Notes: generated by a model not told the origin, from the sequence alone. Counted from the stretch's first letter, positions 1 to 7,873 are shown. The stretch is DNA of 56,086 bases from JBDHWG01 sp046328525 (GCA_046328525.1 JAXLWK010000016.1:1-56086), one strand, 5' to 3'. Numbers and translations are program-made.

Positions 1-117
1 GCAGAGGCCCTTCCCTGGCAAGTGATGGCCTTCACCGGTGTATCACATGTCGCGAAGGCCATCATCGCATTCACGCACGACGCCAGGCCGTTGCAGCACG
101 CACGGAAACGAGAGATA

Positions 118-126
118 TGCTATACT
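118..126 (+). promoter_or_regulatory. Candidate extended -10 promoter
   Basis: TGC followed by TATACT matches an extended -10 element (TGnTATAAT, one mismatch). No good -35 lies 17 bases upstream. It would start transcription about 80 bases before the gene at 215. The first 214 bases show no other supportable feature. Confidence 0.3.
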
Positions 127-214
127 CCGACGCTAGACTCGTCTCCACACGCAGGAAGAACGCACAGAGTACGTTGTACTCGATAAGATTTGTGGCAGAG
201 GAACTGCGGCGCAT

Positions 215-829
215 ATGGCAAATGCAATTACGCTGAGTCGGCTGGTCTGGCTGTTGCTGGCTGTAATTCTCCTGTATCAAGAATCGGCGGCGGCCAGAAT
301 TACAGCAGCGATCCTGGTCGTTGTCATAATCGTGCTCGACGGGGTGGACGGAATTGTAGCGCGCGCCTGGGATGAGGTGAGCGACCTGGGCAGTGTGCTC
401 GACATCGCCGTGGATCGCGTCGTCGAGCAGGTACTCTGGATTGTCTATGCCTCTCTTGGGTTGGCACCAGTCTGGGCGGCCCTAATTGTTGTTACGCGAG
501 GCGTGCTAACGGACGCTCTTCGCGGTTACGTTTTGGCGCGTGGATTCACGGCCTTCGGAATGATGCAGTCAAAGCTTGGACAGGTGATCGTATCGAGTCG
601 ATTCATGCGCGCCCTGTACGGAATCGCAAAGGCCGTAACGTTTGTCTACCTCGCCCTCCTAGGCGCAGCACAAATTGCGTGGGCAGACACACCTCAGGCA
701 TCTTGGCTGCCAACGATGGAGACAATCGCCCTTGCCCTCACTGTACTGGTCGTCAGCCTCACCGTAATTCGCGGGATACCTGTCTTCATTGAGGCGAGGC
801 GCTTCTTCGGGCCAGAAGAGCGCTCTTAA
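215..829 (+). CDS. CDP-alcohol phosphatidyltransferase family protein
   Basis: A 204-residue integral membrane protein. It carries the complete family signature DGx2ARx8Gx3Dx3D: D45, G46, A49, R50, G59, D63 and D67. These residues bind two metal ions and the CDP moiety during transfer of a phosphatidyl group to an alcohol such as glycerol-3-phosphate or inositol. Hydrophobic stretches at about 10-22, 29-43, 75-95, 130-150 and 168-185 fit the usual six-helix fold. The acceptor cannot be told by eye. The gene looks less GC-rich than its neighbours, with many A/T third positions. The ribosome site (AGAGGA, 14 bases upstream) is weak. A truncated copy of its 3' half follows directly. Confidence 0.8.
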   Translation: MANAITLSRLVWLLLAVILLYQESAAARITAAILVVVIIVLDGVDGIVARAWDEVSDLGSVLDIAVDRVVEQVLWIVYASLGLAPVWAALIVVTRGVLTDALRGYVLARGFTAFGMMQSKLGQVIVSSRFMRALYGIAKAVTFVYLALLGAAQIAWADTPQASWLPTMETIALALTVLVVSLTVIRGIPVFIEARRFFGPEERS

Positions 830-835
830 GCCATC

Positions 836-1228
836 GTGGGTTTGCTCTCCCCTTTCTGCTTGACCCAATTTGGCAAGGGGAGAACCTGGGCAACGCGAAC
901 GCAGTATGTTGTTGCGTTGGTGCTTGCCAAAGGGGCAACAGCCTTTGGCATGATGGAGTCGGCCTGGGGCCAGTTCCTCGTTAGCTCTCGCTTCATGCGC
1001 GCCCTCTACGGCACCGCCAAGACCGCCGTCTTCGTCTACCTCGCCCTCCTCGCGGCCGCCGACGTCGCCTGGGCCAACACGCCCCAGGCCGCCTGGCTCC
1101 CCGCCCTCCACACCATCGCCCTCTGGCTGACCGTCCTCGTCGTCGGCCTCACCGTCCTCCGCGGCATCCCCGTCTTCATCGAGGCGCGGCGGTTCTTTGG
1201 CCGGGGGAGCGATGTCAGTTCTCCATAG
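836..1228 (+). pseudogene. Truncated duplicate of the CDP-alcohol phosphatidyltransferase (3' half)
   Basis: From about residue 28 to the end this open frame is collinear with residues from about 106 to the end of the preceding protein. Shared pieces include TAFGMM, SSRFMRALYG, TPQA.WLP and RGIPVFIEARRFFG. The half with the DGx2AR metal site is absent, so it cannot be catalytic. The frame opens with a GTG in sequence unrelated to the parent. That sequence includes a ~65 bp repeat found again at 1752-1819. Third positions are much more GC-rich than in the intact gene, so the two copies have diverged or come from different sources. A small membrane protein is possible, but a gene fragment is likelier. 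Confidence 0.65.
857..919. repeat. Imperfect ~65 bp direct repeat, copy A
   Basis: It shares an ordered core with copy B at 1752-1819: CTTGACCCAA, then GGGAG, then TGGGCAACGCGAACGCA, then TTGTTGCGTT. It lies at the novel joint of the truncated phosphatidyltransferase copy. No transposase is nearby. Confidence 0.55.
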
Positions 1229-1232
1229 AGGT

Positions 1233-1434
1233 TCATGCCAACCAGTTGTCAAGCTGGATAGCAGAGATCCGTCGATAGTGACCCTCGTTGTTTGTAACCA
1301 CGATCAGACCATGTTCGAGCCCAGTTGCCGCGATTAGGATGTCTGCGTCACCAATTAAGACGCCGCGCTGATGCAGATCACTGTAGATCGTAGCCGTACG
1401 GATAACGATCGCATCTGTGAGGGGGAGAGCTGAC
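1233..1434 (-). pseudogene. PIN-domain toxin (VapC-like), 5' half deleted
   Basis: The last ~65 codons read as the C-terminal half of a PIN ribonuclease. They contain the acidic motif IGDADILIAAT followed by GLIVVTNN and a final IQLDNWLA. VapC toxins are usually about 130 residues and start with an Asp in a hydrophobic beta strand (LLDTN). That half is missing. Upstream the frame runs into the antitoxin gene in another frame. The antitoxin ends GTATGA, the usual ATGA overlap with a toxin start, but that ATG is out of frame with the PIN residues. This looks like an internal deletion that removed the toxin start and first catalytic Asp, leaving an inactive remnant. Confidence 0.65.
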
Positions 1435-1671
1435 TCATACCTGCTTGCCGAAGAAGTCCCGCCGCTCAAGGGCGATCTGCTCGACTTCCGTAATATCCTG
1501 TGGTGTGAGTCCCGCGTATACGCTGGCCGCGACCGCGAGGATTGCATCGGGCGACTCCTCAGTCTCGACCACAAGCCGGACACGCTGTCCTTCGCGCAAG
1601 GGGATATTGGGTGGCTCCACCAAACGAAACGTGCCATGTTCAAAAATCGCATCGAGTGTCTGCGTCGTCAT
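1435..1671 (-). CDS. DUF104/AF2212-type antitoxin
   Basis: A 78-residue protein matching the small beta-rich antitoxin family (PF01954) that pairs with PIN toxins. The N-terminal pattern is AIFEHGTFRLVEP, then LREGQRVRLVVE. A strong AGGAGGAGCAG sits directly before the ATG. It is intact while its toxin partner downstream is truncated, so it is an orphan antitoxin. Such proteins neutralise the toxin and often repress their own promoter. Neither role can be shown here. Confidence 0.7.
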   Translation of the reverse strand: MTTQTLDAIFEHGTFRLVEPPNIPLREGQRVRLVVETEESPDAILAVAASVYAGLTPQDITEVEQIALERRDFFGKQV

Positions 1672-1751
1672 CTGCTCCTCCTACGCATTCTTACGGGTAT
1701 GAATTATGGGTGCGATTCGAACAGCGTCAACGGCCAGGTTTTATCTGCCCC

Positions 1752-1819
1752 CTGCGCTTGACCCAACTCAGCGAAGGGAGCACTTGGGCAACGCGAACGC
1801 ACTGTATTGTTGCGTTTGA
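1752..1819. repeat. Imperfect ~65 bp direct repeat, copy B
   Basis: Counterpart of copy A (857-919). It shares the core TGGGCAACGCGAACGCA and the flanking CTTGACCCAA and TTGTTGCGTTT. The two copies bracket the truncated phosphatidyltransferase copy and the toxin-antitoxin remnant. Confidence 0.55.
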
Positions 1820-1880
1820 ATCTCTGCGCCTATACTTATGCCAATCGTACAGGGGCCCACAGAACAGTGGAGGACGCGCC

Positions 1881-2528
1881 ATGGCAACAACCGATATCGG
1901 TACGCTTCTTACGCGCTCGCCTGAAATCCGAGACGAACCCTCGATGCGTGTTCCTCCCATGATTGAGATTGTCTCGTACCAGCCACGCTGGGCGGACGAG
2001 TTCCTGGCGCTGGGGCGGGAGCTGCGCGCAGCCCTGGGCAGCCTCGCGCTGCGCGTTGACCACATCGGTTCCACATCCGTGCCAGGGCTGGCGGCGAAGG
2101 ACATCATTGATATCCAGGTCACCGTCGCCGCCCTCGAGAATGGCGTCGAAGACGCGCTGAGCCGCGTCGGCTACGAGCGCGTGCGCCACATCGCCGGCGA
2201 CCACGTGCCGCCGGGCGCCAGAACCGACCCGGCCGAGTGGACGAAGTGGCTGTTCCGGGAGCCGCCGGGACGGCGGCGGGTCAACCTGCACGTTCGCGTC
2301 GCGGGCCGCGCCAACCAGCGTTACCCGCTGCTGTTCCGCGACTACCTCCGCGCCCATCCCGCGATCGCCGACGCATATGCCCAGGCCAAACTGGCCCTGG
2401 CGCGGCTGCACCCGGACGACGTCGCGGCGTATTACGACGTTAAAGACCCGGTGTGTGATATTATTATGGGCGGCGCGGCAGACTGGGTGGCCGCCACGAG
2501 TTGGGAACCGGAACCGAGTGACTGCTGA
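1881..2528 (+). CDS. GrpB family protein
   Basis: A 215-residue soluble protein of the GrpB/UPF0157 family, whose fold belongs to the nucleotidyltransferase superfamily. The signature HIGSTSVPGLAAKDIIDI is clear at about residues 58-75, as is the leading IVSYQPRWADEF at about 30-41. The biochemical role of the family is poorly defined. GGAGG sits seven bases before the ATG at 1881, which supports this start. An internal ATG at 1959 would give the more usual family length. The next gene starts ten bases after the stop, so it heads an operon with the riboflavin-kinase-like and PHP genes. Confidence 0.8.
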   Translation: MATTDIGTLLTRSPEIRDEPSMRVPPMIEIVSYQPRWADEFLALGRELRAALGSLALRVDHIGSTSVPGLAAKDIIDIQVTVAALENGVEDALSRVGYERVRHIAGDHVPPGARTDPAEWTKWLFREPPGRRRVNLHVRVAGRANQRYPLLFRDYLRAHPAIADAYAQAKLALARLHPDDVAAYYDVKDPVCDIIMGGAADWVAATSWEPEPSDC

Positions 2529-2537
2529 GGAGTGGGC

Positions 2538-3014
2538 GTGGCCGAGTCCTGGGTCAAAGTGCGGGGTGTCATCCGGCATGGACATGGTGTCGCATCCGGC
2601 GCGGCGGCAGATAGCCCCTATCCGCGCGGCACGCTGGAGATGCAGTTCCCGTTCTTCAAGGCGCGCGGCCTGGACCTCACGTCCTACCACCGGGGGACAC
2701 TGAACCTGGTCATCGCGCCGCACACCTTCGCCATGCGCAACCCGCGCTACACGTTCCGCCGCGTCGAGTGGACCGATCTCCACCCGCCCGAAGACTTCTC
2801 CTTCTCGCCGTGCCGCCTGATTGCCCACGGCGAACAATATGATGGCTGGGTCTATTACCCCCATCCCGAGACGAAGATTCGCCACTTCCAGGAACCCTCG
2901 ATGATCGAGATCATCGCGCCGTTCATTCCTGGGTTGAAGTCGGGCGATGTCCTGGAGCTTCACCTCAATTCCCGCGAAATCAGCATTGATCCCCCCACGA
3001 GTGAGCCACTATGA
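2538..3014 (+). CDS. Riboflavin-kinase-like (DUF120/RibK-like) protein
   Basis: A 158-residue soluble protein. The ordered pieces VRGVI.HGHGVAS, YHRGTLNL and IEIIAPF..GLKSGDVLEL resemble the archaeal CTP-dependent riboflavin kinase fold. In that fold a GTLN loop binds the metal and nucleotide, and the C-terminal IIAP...L..GD strand pair closes the barrel. The insert between these pieces is longer and different, so the substrate may differ. I chose GTG 2538 because GAGGAG lies five bases upstream; the GTG at 2532 overlaps that ribosome site. The stop overlaps the PHP start by four bases (ATGA), implying translational coupling. Family assignment is by eye and uncertain. Confidence 0.45.
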   Translation: MAESWVKVRGVIRHGHGVASGAAADSPYPRGTLEMQFPFFKARGLDLTSYHRGTLNLVIAPHTFAMRNPRYTFRRVEWTDLHPPEDFSFSPCRLIAHGEQYDGWVYYPHPETKIRHFQEPSMIEIIAPFIPGLKSGDVLELHLNSREISIDPPTSEPL

Positions 3015-3916
3015 GAATCAATCCTTTTGACCAGCCGGGCCGCTTCTGGCGCGGCAACCTTCACACGCACTCGACCGAGTCGGATGGCCTGCTCGCGCCG
3101 GAGCAAGTCTGCCGCGTCTACGCCGACAATGGCTATGACTTCCTCGCCCTGACCGATCATTTTCTGGAAAGCTACGGCTTCCCCGTGACGGACACGCGCC
3201 CCTATCGCGACGCCGGGTTCACCACACTCCTCGGCGCAGAGCTACACGCCGGCAAGACCGAGCTGGGCAACCTGTGGCACATCCTGGCCGTCGGCTTGCC
3301 GCTCGACTTCGCGCCGCCGACGCCGGACGAGGATGGCCCCCGCATCGCCGCGCGCGCCCTGGGCGACGGCGCATACGTCGCCGTCGCCCACCCAGCCTGG
3401 TACGGCCTCACGGAAAACGACGTCGTCTCGCTCGGCCCGGTAGACGCCATCGAGACGTTCAACGGCGTGTCCGTGGACTACAACGACCGCGCCGATAGCT
3501 GGTACATGCTCGACCTCATGGCGATGCGCGGCCGCCGCTACCTGGCGTGCGCCACCGACGACGCCCACTTCCAGCCGAAGCGGTGGGACGCGCTGCGCGG
3601 CTGGGTGTGGGTCAAGAGTGAGCAGCTTACACCAGAAGCGATCCTGGCCGCGCTCAAGGCCGGCGCGTACTATTCGAGCTGCGGGCCGGAAATCCACGAT
3701 ATTCAGATCGAGCGTGGCCGGCGCGTGGTCGTCCGCTGCTCCCCGGCCGACCGCATCTACATTACGGGGGGCCACTATCACGCCGCCTCCGCGTTTGGGC
3801 CGGCGTTGTACGAAGCCGAGCTTGACATCCGGGAGTGGGGCAGTCCCTATCTGCGCGTCACCGTCCGCGACGCGATGGGCCGCCGCGCGTGGTCCAACCC
3901 CATCTGGCTCGTTTAG
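3011..3916 (+). CDS. PHP-domain metal-dependent phosphoesterase
   Basis: A 301-residue protein with the PHP signature. The first metal motif HTHS..SDG is at about residues 20-26, with GYDFLALTDH at about 42-51. Further candidates are the His in VAHPAWYG and CATDDAHF at about 180. PHP proteins are trinuclear-metal phosphatases or nucleases; this stand-alone type is like YciV/TrpH-like phosphoesterases. The C-terminal ~70 residues form an additional beta-rich region. It is the last gene of the GrpB/RibK-like operon. The substrate is unknown; a nucleotide or cofactor phosphate is a reasonable guess from the context. Confidence 0.8.
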   Translation: MRINPFDQPGRFWRGNLHTHSTESDGLLAPEQVCRVYADNGYDFLALTDHFLESYGFPVTDTRPYRDAGFTTLLGAELHAGKTELGNLWHILAVGLPLDFAPPTPDEDGPRIAARALGDGAYVAVAHPAWYGLTENDVVSLGPVDAIETFNGVSVDYNDRADSWYMLDLMAMRGRRYLACATDDAHFQPKRWDALRGWVWVKSEQLTPEAILAALKAGAYYSSCGPEIHDIQIERGRRVVVRCSPADRIYITGGHYHAASAFGPALYEAELDIREWGSPYLRVTVRDAMGRRAWSNPIWLV

Positions 3917-3950
3917 GGAGGAAACACAACGGCGGAAGAAAGTAACAATC

Positions 3951-4094
3951 GCTGTCACCCCGAACGAAGTGAGGGGTCTAGAGTGCGGTCCAGATGCCTC
4001 GTTGCACTGGGCGTAGCCCCGAACGCTGTCACGCTGAGCGAACGCGAAGCGTCCCCCAAGGCGTCGGGATGCTTCGTTGTACTCAGTATGACAG
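3951..4094. repeat. Two tandem intergenic palindromic elements (GCTGTCAC...TGACAG type)
   Basis: Two ~70 bp units (3951-4020, degenerate at its end, and 4025-4094) begin GCTGTCAC and contain GAACGAAGTGAGG or GAGCGAACGCGAAG. The second ends CTCAGTATGACAG, an inverted copy of the start. The same element is at 47555-47626. It fills the gap between the PHP and ogt genes and could fold as RNA. Confidence 0.6.
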
Positions 4095-4125
4095 ATCGAG
4101 ATCATTTCGCGGAGGGAGAGAGACG

Positions 4126-4659
4126 GTGACTCAGGTAGCCGAAGTCATATTGGGCGAAATCGCGACGCCGCTGGGGCGATTGGGTGTCGCGCTCACGACG
4201 CATGGGGTCGGGCGGCTGACGTTCGCAAGCGAGCCGTTCGCCCGCTGCGAAAGCTGGGCGCGGCGCTGGTATCCCGATGCGAGCATCGTCGCCGACGCGG
4301 CGCAGCTGGCGCGCGTCGAGGATGAGCTGAACCGCTACTTCGCCGGCGACCTGCGCGTGTTCAGCGTGCCGGTAGACCTGCGCGGCACGCCCTTTCAGAT
4401 CGCGGTCTGGCACGGCCTGCAATTGATCCCCTACGGCGAGACCCGCTCCTACGCCCAGATGGCGGCGGACATCGGCCGCCGGCGCTCGGTTCGCGCGGTC
4501 GGCGCGGCCAATGGCGCGAACCCCGTTCCCATCATCGTCGCCTGTCACCGCGTCATCGGGAGCGACGGCAAGCTCGTCGGCTACGGCGGCGGCCTCGACC
4601 TGAAAGAGCGGCTCCTGGCCCTGGAACACAGCGCGGCGCCTATCCGCGTGGCGATGTAA
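4126..4659 (+). CDS. ogt: Methylated-DNA--protein-cysteine methyltransferase
   Basis: A 177-residue DNA repair protein. It moves the methyl group of O6-methylguanine onto its own cysteine in one suicide step. The acceptor is C140 in the motif ACHRVIG, where many relatives have PCHRV. Before it lie the helix-turn-helix region TPFQIAVWHGLQLIPYGET and the arginine finger RSVRAVGAANGANP. An N-terminal ribonuclease-like domain is present, as in Ogt and Ada-C. The start is GTG 4126 with GGAGGGAGAG just upstream. An open frame to 3994 runs through the intergenic repeat and is not expected to be translated. Confidence 0.92.
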   Translation: MTQVAEVILGEIATPLGRLGVALTTHGVGRLTFASEPFARCESWARRWYPDASIVADAAQLARVEDELNRYFAGDLRVFSVPVDLRGTPFQIAVWHGLQLIPYGETRSYAQMAADIGRRRSVRAVGAANGANPVPIIVACHRVIGSDGKLVGYGGGLDLKERLLALEHSAAPIRVAM

Positions 4660-4682
4660 TGCTTCACGCCGCCACTGCATCA

Positions 4683-4688
4683 TATAAT
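4683..4688 (+). promoter_or_regulatory. Candidate -10 box for trxB
   Basis: A perfect TATAAT lies 71 bases before the trxB ATG, just after the ogt stop. The -35 position is poor (TGCTTC), so the promoter is plausible but unproven. Confidence 0.35.
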
Positions 4689-4758
4689 ACTGTGAGCGTA
4701 TAGTGGATAGCGGGCCGTCGCACGGGGAATCCCGCCCGGCTCAAGGAGCGTCGCAGAC

Positions 4759-5700
4759 ATGGAAAACACGATCATCATCGGCTCAGGCCCGGCCGGCCTG
4801 ACGGCCGCGCTGTACGCAGCGCGGGCCAACATGGAGCCGCTGCTTATCACCGGCAACGAGCTGGGCGGACAGATTGCCACCACGACCGACGTGGAGAACT
4901 TCCCAGGCTTTCCGAGCGGGCTGACGGGGCCAGAGCTGTACGAAGCCATGCAGCAGCAGGCGGAGAAATTCGGCGCGCGCATCGAGATTGACGAGGTGAT
5001 TGACATCGCCTTCGGCCCGGGCGCGCAGATTGTCAAGACACACAGCAAGGAATACGCGACTCGGACGCTAATTATCGCCACCGGCGCGTCGCCGCGCAAG
5101 CTCGGCGTGCCCGGTGAGAATGAATTCATCGGCCGCGGCGTGTCCTACTGCGCCACGTGCGACGGATTCTTCTTCCGCGGCAAGCACGTCCTGGTCGTCG
5201 GCGGCGGCGATAGCGCCCTCCAGGAGGGCCTCTTCCTGACGAAGTACGCCAACAAAGTGGACATCATCCACCGCCGTGACCAGCTCCGCGCCGGCGCCGT
5301 GCTCCAGGCGCGCGCCGAGAAGAACGAGAAGATGGGCTTCATCTGGAACACGGTCATCGAGAGCGTGCAGGGCAACGGCGCGGTGAAGTCGGTCGCGCTC
5401 AAGAACGTCAAAACCGGCGAGGCGTCGGAGATGAGCGTGGACGGCATCTTCGTCTACATCGGCCACTTCCCGAACACGCAGCTCTTCCGGGGCAAGCTCG
5501 CCATGGACGACCAGAACTACCTGATCGTGGACCACAACATGATGACCAGCCACCCCGGCGTGTTCGCAGCGGGTGAGGTACACGACCACACCTACCGCCA
5601 GGCCATCTCCTCCGCCGGCTTCGGCGCGATGGCCGCTATCTCCGCCGAGCGTTACCTGGCCTCCCTCGAAGACCGCGTGCCGCACGTCGAGACCTGGTAA
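4759..5700 (+). CDS. trxB: Thioredoxin reductase
   Basis: A 313-residue FAD-dependent enzyme that uses NADPH to reduce thioredoxin in the cytoplasm. Visible are the FAD-binding GSGPAG at 8-13, the redox pair C131 and C134 in CATCD, the NADPH-binding GGGDSALQEG, and the C-terminal FAD motif VFAAGEV. Length and order fit the low-molecular-weight bacterial enzyme. AAGGAG precedes the ATG by about ten bases. A thioredoxin gene is present in the window, but far away at 33548. A 28-base perfect palindrome follows. Confidence 0.94.
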   Translation: MENTIIIGSGPAGLTAALYAARANMEPLLITGNELGGQIATTTDVENFPGFPSGLTGPELYEAMQQQAEKFGARIEIDEVIDIAFGPGAQIVKTHSKEYATRTLIIATGASPRKLGVPGENEFIGRGVSYCATCDGFFFRGKHVLVVGGGDSALQEGLFLTKYANKVDIIHRRDQLRAGAVLQARAEKNEKMGFIWNTVIESVQGNGAVKSVALKNVKTGEASEMSVDGIFVYIGHFPNTQLFRGKLAMDDQNYLIVDHNMMTSHPGVFAAGEVHDHTYRQAISSAGFGAMAAISAERYLASLEDRVPHVETW

Positions 5701-5715
5701 TGCACTTCACAAGGC

Positions 5716-5743
5716 GTAGAGACGCGGTATACCGCGTCTCTAC
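5716..5743. repeat. Perfect 28-base palindrome
   Basis: Arms GTAGAGACGCGGTA and TACCGCGTCTCTAC meet with no loop. It lies 15 bases past the trxB stop. It may act as a transcription or RNA-stability element, though no T-run follows. This type is often dispersed in bacterial intergenic DNA. Confidence 0.6.
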
Positions 5744-5787
5744 CATGCACGGGGGATGCTGCCTGTTGCAATCTGGGGAATTCCGGC

Positions 5788-6441
5788 GTGACCATTAAGG
5801 CTGTCGGCCGCACCGTTCTGGGGGAAATCAACCGCCCTGCCGCCGGCTATCGGTTACGGCGCTACCTGCGCGCCCACCCGCCCCCGTACCGACTCCAGGT
5901 CGGCTCCGGAACCGTGGCGCGCCCGGGCTGGCTGAACACCGACATCGGTCCCCGCGCCCACTACTGGCTGGACATCGGGCGGCCGTTTCCCTTCCCGGAC
6001 GCCTCGGTTAGCCGCGTCTTCTCAGAGCACGTCGTCGAGCACGTCACGCCCGACATCGTCGCCCGGTTCCTGCGCGAGACGCGCCGCGTCCTGATGGCGG
6101 ATGGCCTCCTGCGCATCCTGACGCCGGACGCGGAGGCCACGGCTCGCGCCTACGCCGACAAGTCGCCGGCGGCGTATGACCTCATGCGCCGCGCCGCGCG
6201 CCTCGGTTACGACAGCCGCCACCTGGTAGACATTCTCAACCTGACCTTCCGCGCCAACGGCCATGTTTACATCTGGGACGAGGCCAGCCTGACCGCGGCG
6301 CTCGCCGACGCCGGCTTCTCGCGCATCGCGCGGCGGCGGGTGGGTGAGAGCGCCGACCCGGAGATGGCCGCCATGGACGGGCACTTCGCGCCGAACGACC
6401 CGGCGATCCCCTTTACCCTCGTGTTGGAAGCCCAACCCTGA
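5788..6441 (+). CDS. SAM-dependent methyltransferase (class I, type 11-like)
   Basis: A 217-residue protein with a Rossmann-type methyltransferase core. The SAM-binding loop is LQVGSGTVARPGWLNTDI at about 36-53. The acidic strand PFPDASVSRVFSEHVVEHV follows, then the ETRRVLMADGLLRILTPD strand. This layout is common in enzymes acting on sugars, quinones or small metabolites. The GTG start at 5788 has GGGGA about ten bases upstream. The next gene begins 13 bases after the stop and is probably co-transcribed. The substrate is not evident. Confidence 0.75.
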   Translation: MTIKAVGRTVLGEINRPAAGYRLRRYLRAHPPPYRLQVGSGTVARPGWLNTDIGPRAHYWLDIGRPFPFPDASVSRVFSEHVVEHVTPDIVARFLRETRRVLMADGLLRILTPDAEATARAYADKSPAAYDLMRRAARLGYDSRHLVDILNLTFRANGHVYIWDEASLTAALADAGFSRIARRRVGESADPEMAAMDGHFAPNDPAIPFTLVLEAQP

Positions 6442-6454
6442 CAGGACACCTGCC

Positions 6455-7126
6455 ATGCCCAAGACCCTCGTCGCCGACCTCCCCAGCTTCTACGCCGCTC
6501 GCAACGCCGGCGCTCACCCCGCCCTGCTGTTCATTCATGGCGCGGGCGCGCAGAATGGGCTGTGGATGGACACTGCCCGGCGGCTGGAGAACATGGGCGT
6601 CTTCGCGCCCGACCTGCCCGGGCACGGGCAATCGGAGGGGATGCCCTCGGACAGCATTCCGGGCTACGCTCAGTGGCTCATCGCCTTCGCCGATGCCATC
6701 GGTCTCGACCGCTTCATCCCTGTCGGCCACAGCATGGGTGGCGGCGTCGCGCTCCAGCTCGCGCTGGACTATCCGCAACGCGCCGAGGGCCTGATTCTCG
6801 TCGCCAGCGGCGCGCGCCTCCGCGTTCATCCGGACCGCCTCGCCGCGCTACGCGACAGCGACCCGGTCATGTACACCGACATGCTTGCGTGCGACGCCTT
6901 CGACGTGATGGCGCGCCTCGGCGAGCTTCACGTCCCGACGCTGGTCATCAACGGTACCGACGACGACCGAACGCCCCTCAAGTACGCCTCATTCCTGCAC
7001 GACCGCATCGCCGGCGCTGAGATGGTTGTCGTGGACGGCGCGGGACACGAGGTCATGGTTGAGCGGCCAGCCGAGGTCGCCGCCGTCATCCAGGACTTTG
7101 TGGACCGCCTCTCAACCTCTGCCTGA
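6455..7126 (+). CDS. Alpha/beta hydrolase
   Basis: A 223-residue protein with the full catalytic set: oxyanion HGAGA near the start, nucleophile Ser in GHSMGG, acid in NGTDDDR, and His in GAGHEV. Length is below the usual 260 or so. The segment between the nucleophile strand and the acid strand is only about 60 residues, so the lid domain is largely missing. I chose ATG 6455, 13 bases after the methyltransferase stop; a longer open frame from 6344 would overlap that gene. The substrate is unknown. Confidence 0.8.
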   Translation: MPKTLVADLPSFYAARNAGAHPALLFIHGAGAQNGLWMDTARRLENMGVFAPDLPGHGQSEGMPSDSIPGYAQWLIAFADAIGLDRFIPVGHSMGGGVALQLALDYPQRAEGLILVASGARLRVHPDRLAALRDSDPVMYTDMLACDAFDVMARLGELHVPTLVINGTDDDRTPLKYASFLHDRIAGAEMVVVDGAGHEVMVERPAEVAAVIQDFVDRLSTSA

Positions 7127-7257
7127 ATTCAGCCCAACCCCACGACTCGAGCCGACGAGATTTCTCGCTCGGCTCGAATTGCTTCGATCAGACGGCACTG
7201 GAGCAGATCGCGCGCGAAGGTGCGGCCTCGCTTTCCCTGCGCGGCATTGCTACGGCC

Positions 7258-7830
7258 ATGGGCATGACCGCGCCGGCGCTGTATCGCTACTTCGACTCCC
7301 GCGATGACCTGGTAACGGCGCTCATCGTGGATGGGTACACCTCCTTCAATGATGCGCTCGAAGCCGCGAGCGCGTCAGCGCCAGCGGACAACCCGACGTA
7401 TCGGCTGCTGGCGCTCGGCCGCGCCTACCGCGCGTGGGCAAACACCCACCCTCAGCAGTACGCCCTGGTATTCGGCACGCCTTTGCCCGGCTATCACGCG
7501 CCCACAGAGATAACGCTCCCTGTCGCGCGGCACGGCATGGCTGTCATCGTTAAGGCGGTTCAAGCGCTTCTTGACGAGCGCCGCATCGCAAGAGCATTGG
7601 ATGAGAGCATAGAAGTCGAAACCCAGTCGGCCGCGTGGCGGGGTGGTAGCACAACGGACACACCATCCCTGGCGCTGCGGCTGGCGCTGGCCGCGTGGAC
7701 GGCGCTGCATGGGTTTGTGTCCCTGGAGCTGTTCAACCACCTACAGCCACTCGTGGGCGACCCGACGGATTTGTTCGAGGCAGAACTGGCGGCGCTCATA
7801 GAGCGAATGCGCTACGAGGCGCGAGCCTGA
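7258..7830 (+). CDS. TetR-family regulator, true start unclear
   Basis: The only conventional start (ATG 7258) falls inside the DNA-binding helix-turn-helix. The frame is open back to the stop at 7060, and codons from 7201 encode a good TetR helix 1-2 (EQIAREGAASLSLRGIATAMG). They continue into GMTAPALYRYF, the recognition helix. No in-frame ATG, GTG or TTG exists between 7063 and 7258; only a CTG at 7123, without a ribosome site. Either a non-standard start is used, or a small indel has cut off the 5' end, or the gene is decaying. The C-terminal ligand domain is intact and of the type with WANTHPQQYALVFG. It precedes an NAD(P)-binding protein gene it may regulate. Confidence 0.7.
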   Translation: MGMTAPALYRYFDSRDDLVTALIVDGYTSFNDALEAASASAPADNPTYRLLALGRAYRAWANTHPQQYALVFGTPLPGYHAPTEITLPVARHGMAVIVKAVQALLDERRIARALDESIEVETQSAAWRGGSTTDTPSLALRLALAAWTALHGFVSLELFNHLQPLVGDPTDLFEAELAALIERMRYEARA

Positions 7831-7873
7831 GATGAATAGAGAGCACTTACTGGACGCTTATCAGGAGACGATC

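Noticed and set aside
71..280. 69-codon minus-strand open frame at the left edge
   Set aside because: It overlaps the candidate promoter and start of the phosphatidyltransferase gene and shows no coding signature.
857..919. TTGACC in the ~65 bp repeat as a promoter -35
   Set aside because: The nearest -10-like hexamer is about 40 bases away in copy A, too far for a sigma-70 promoter.
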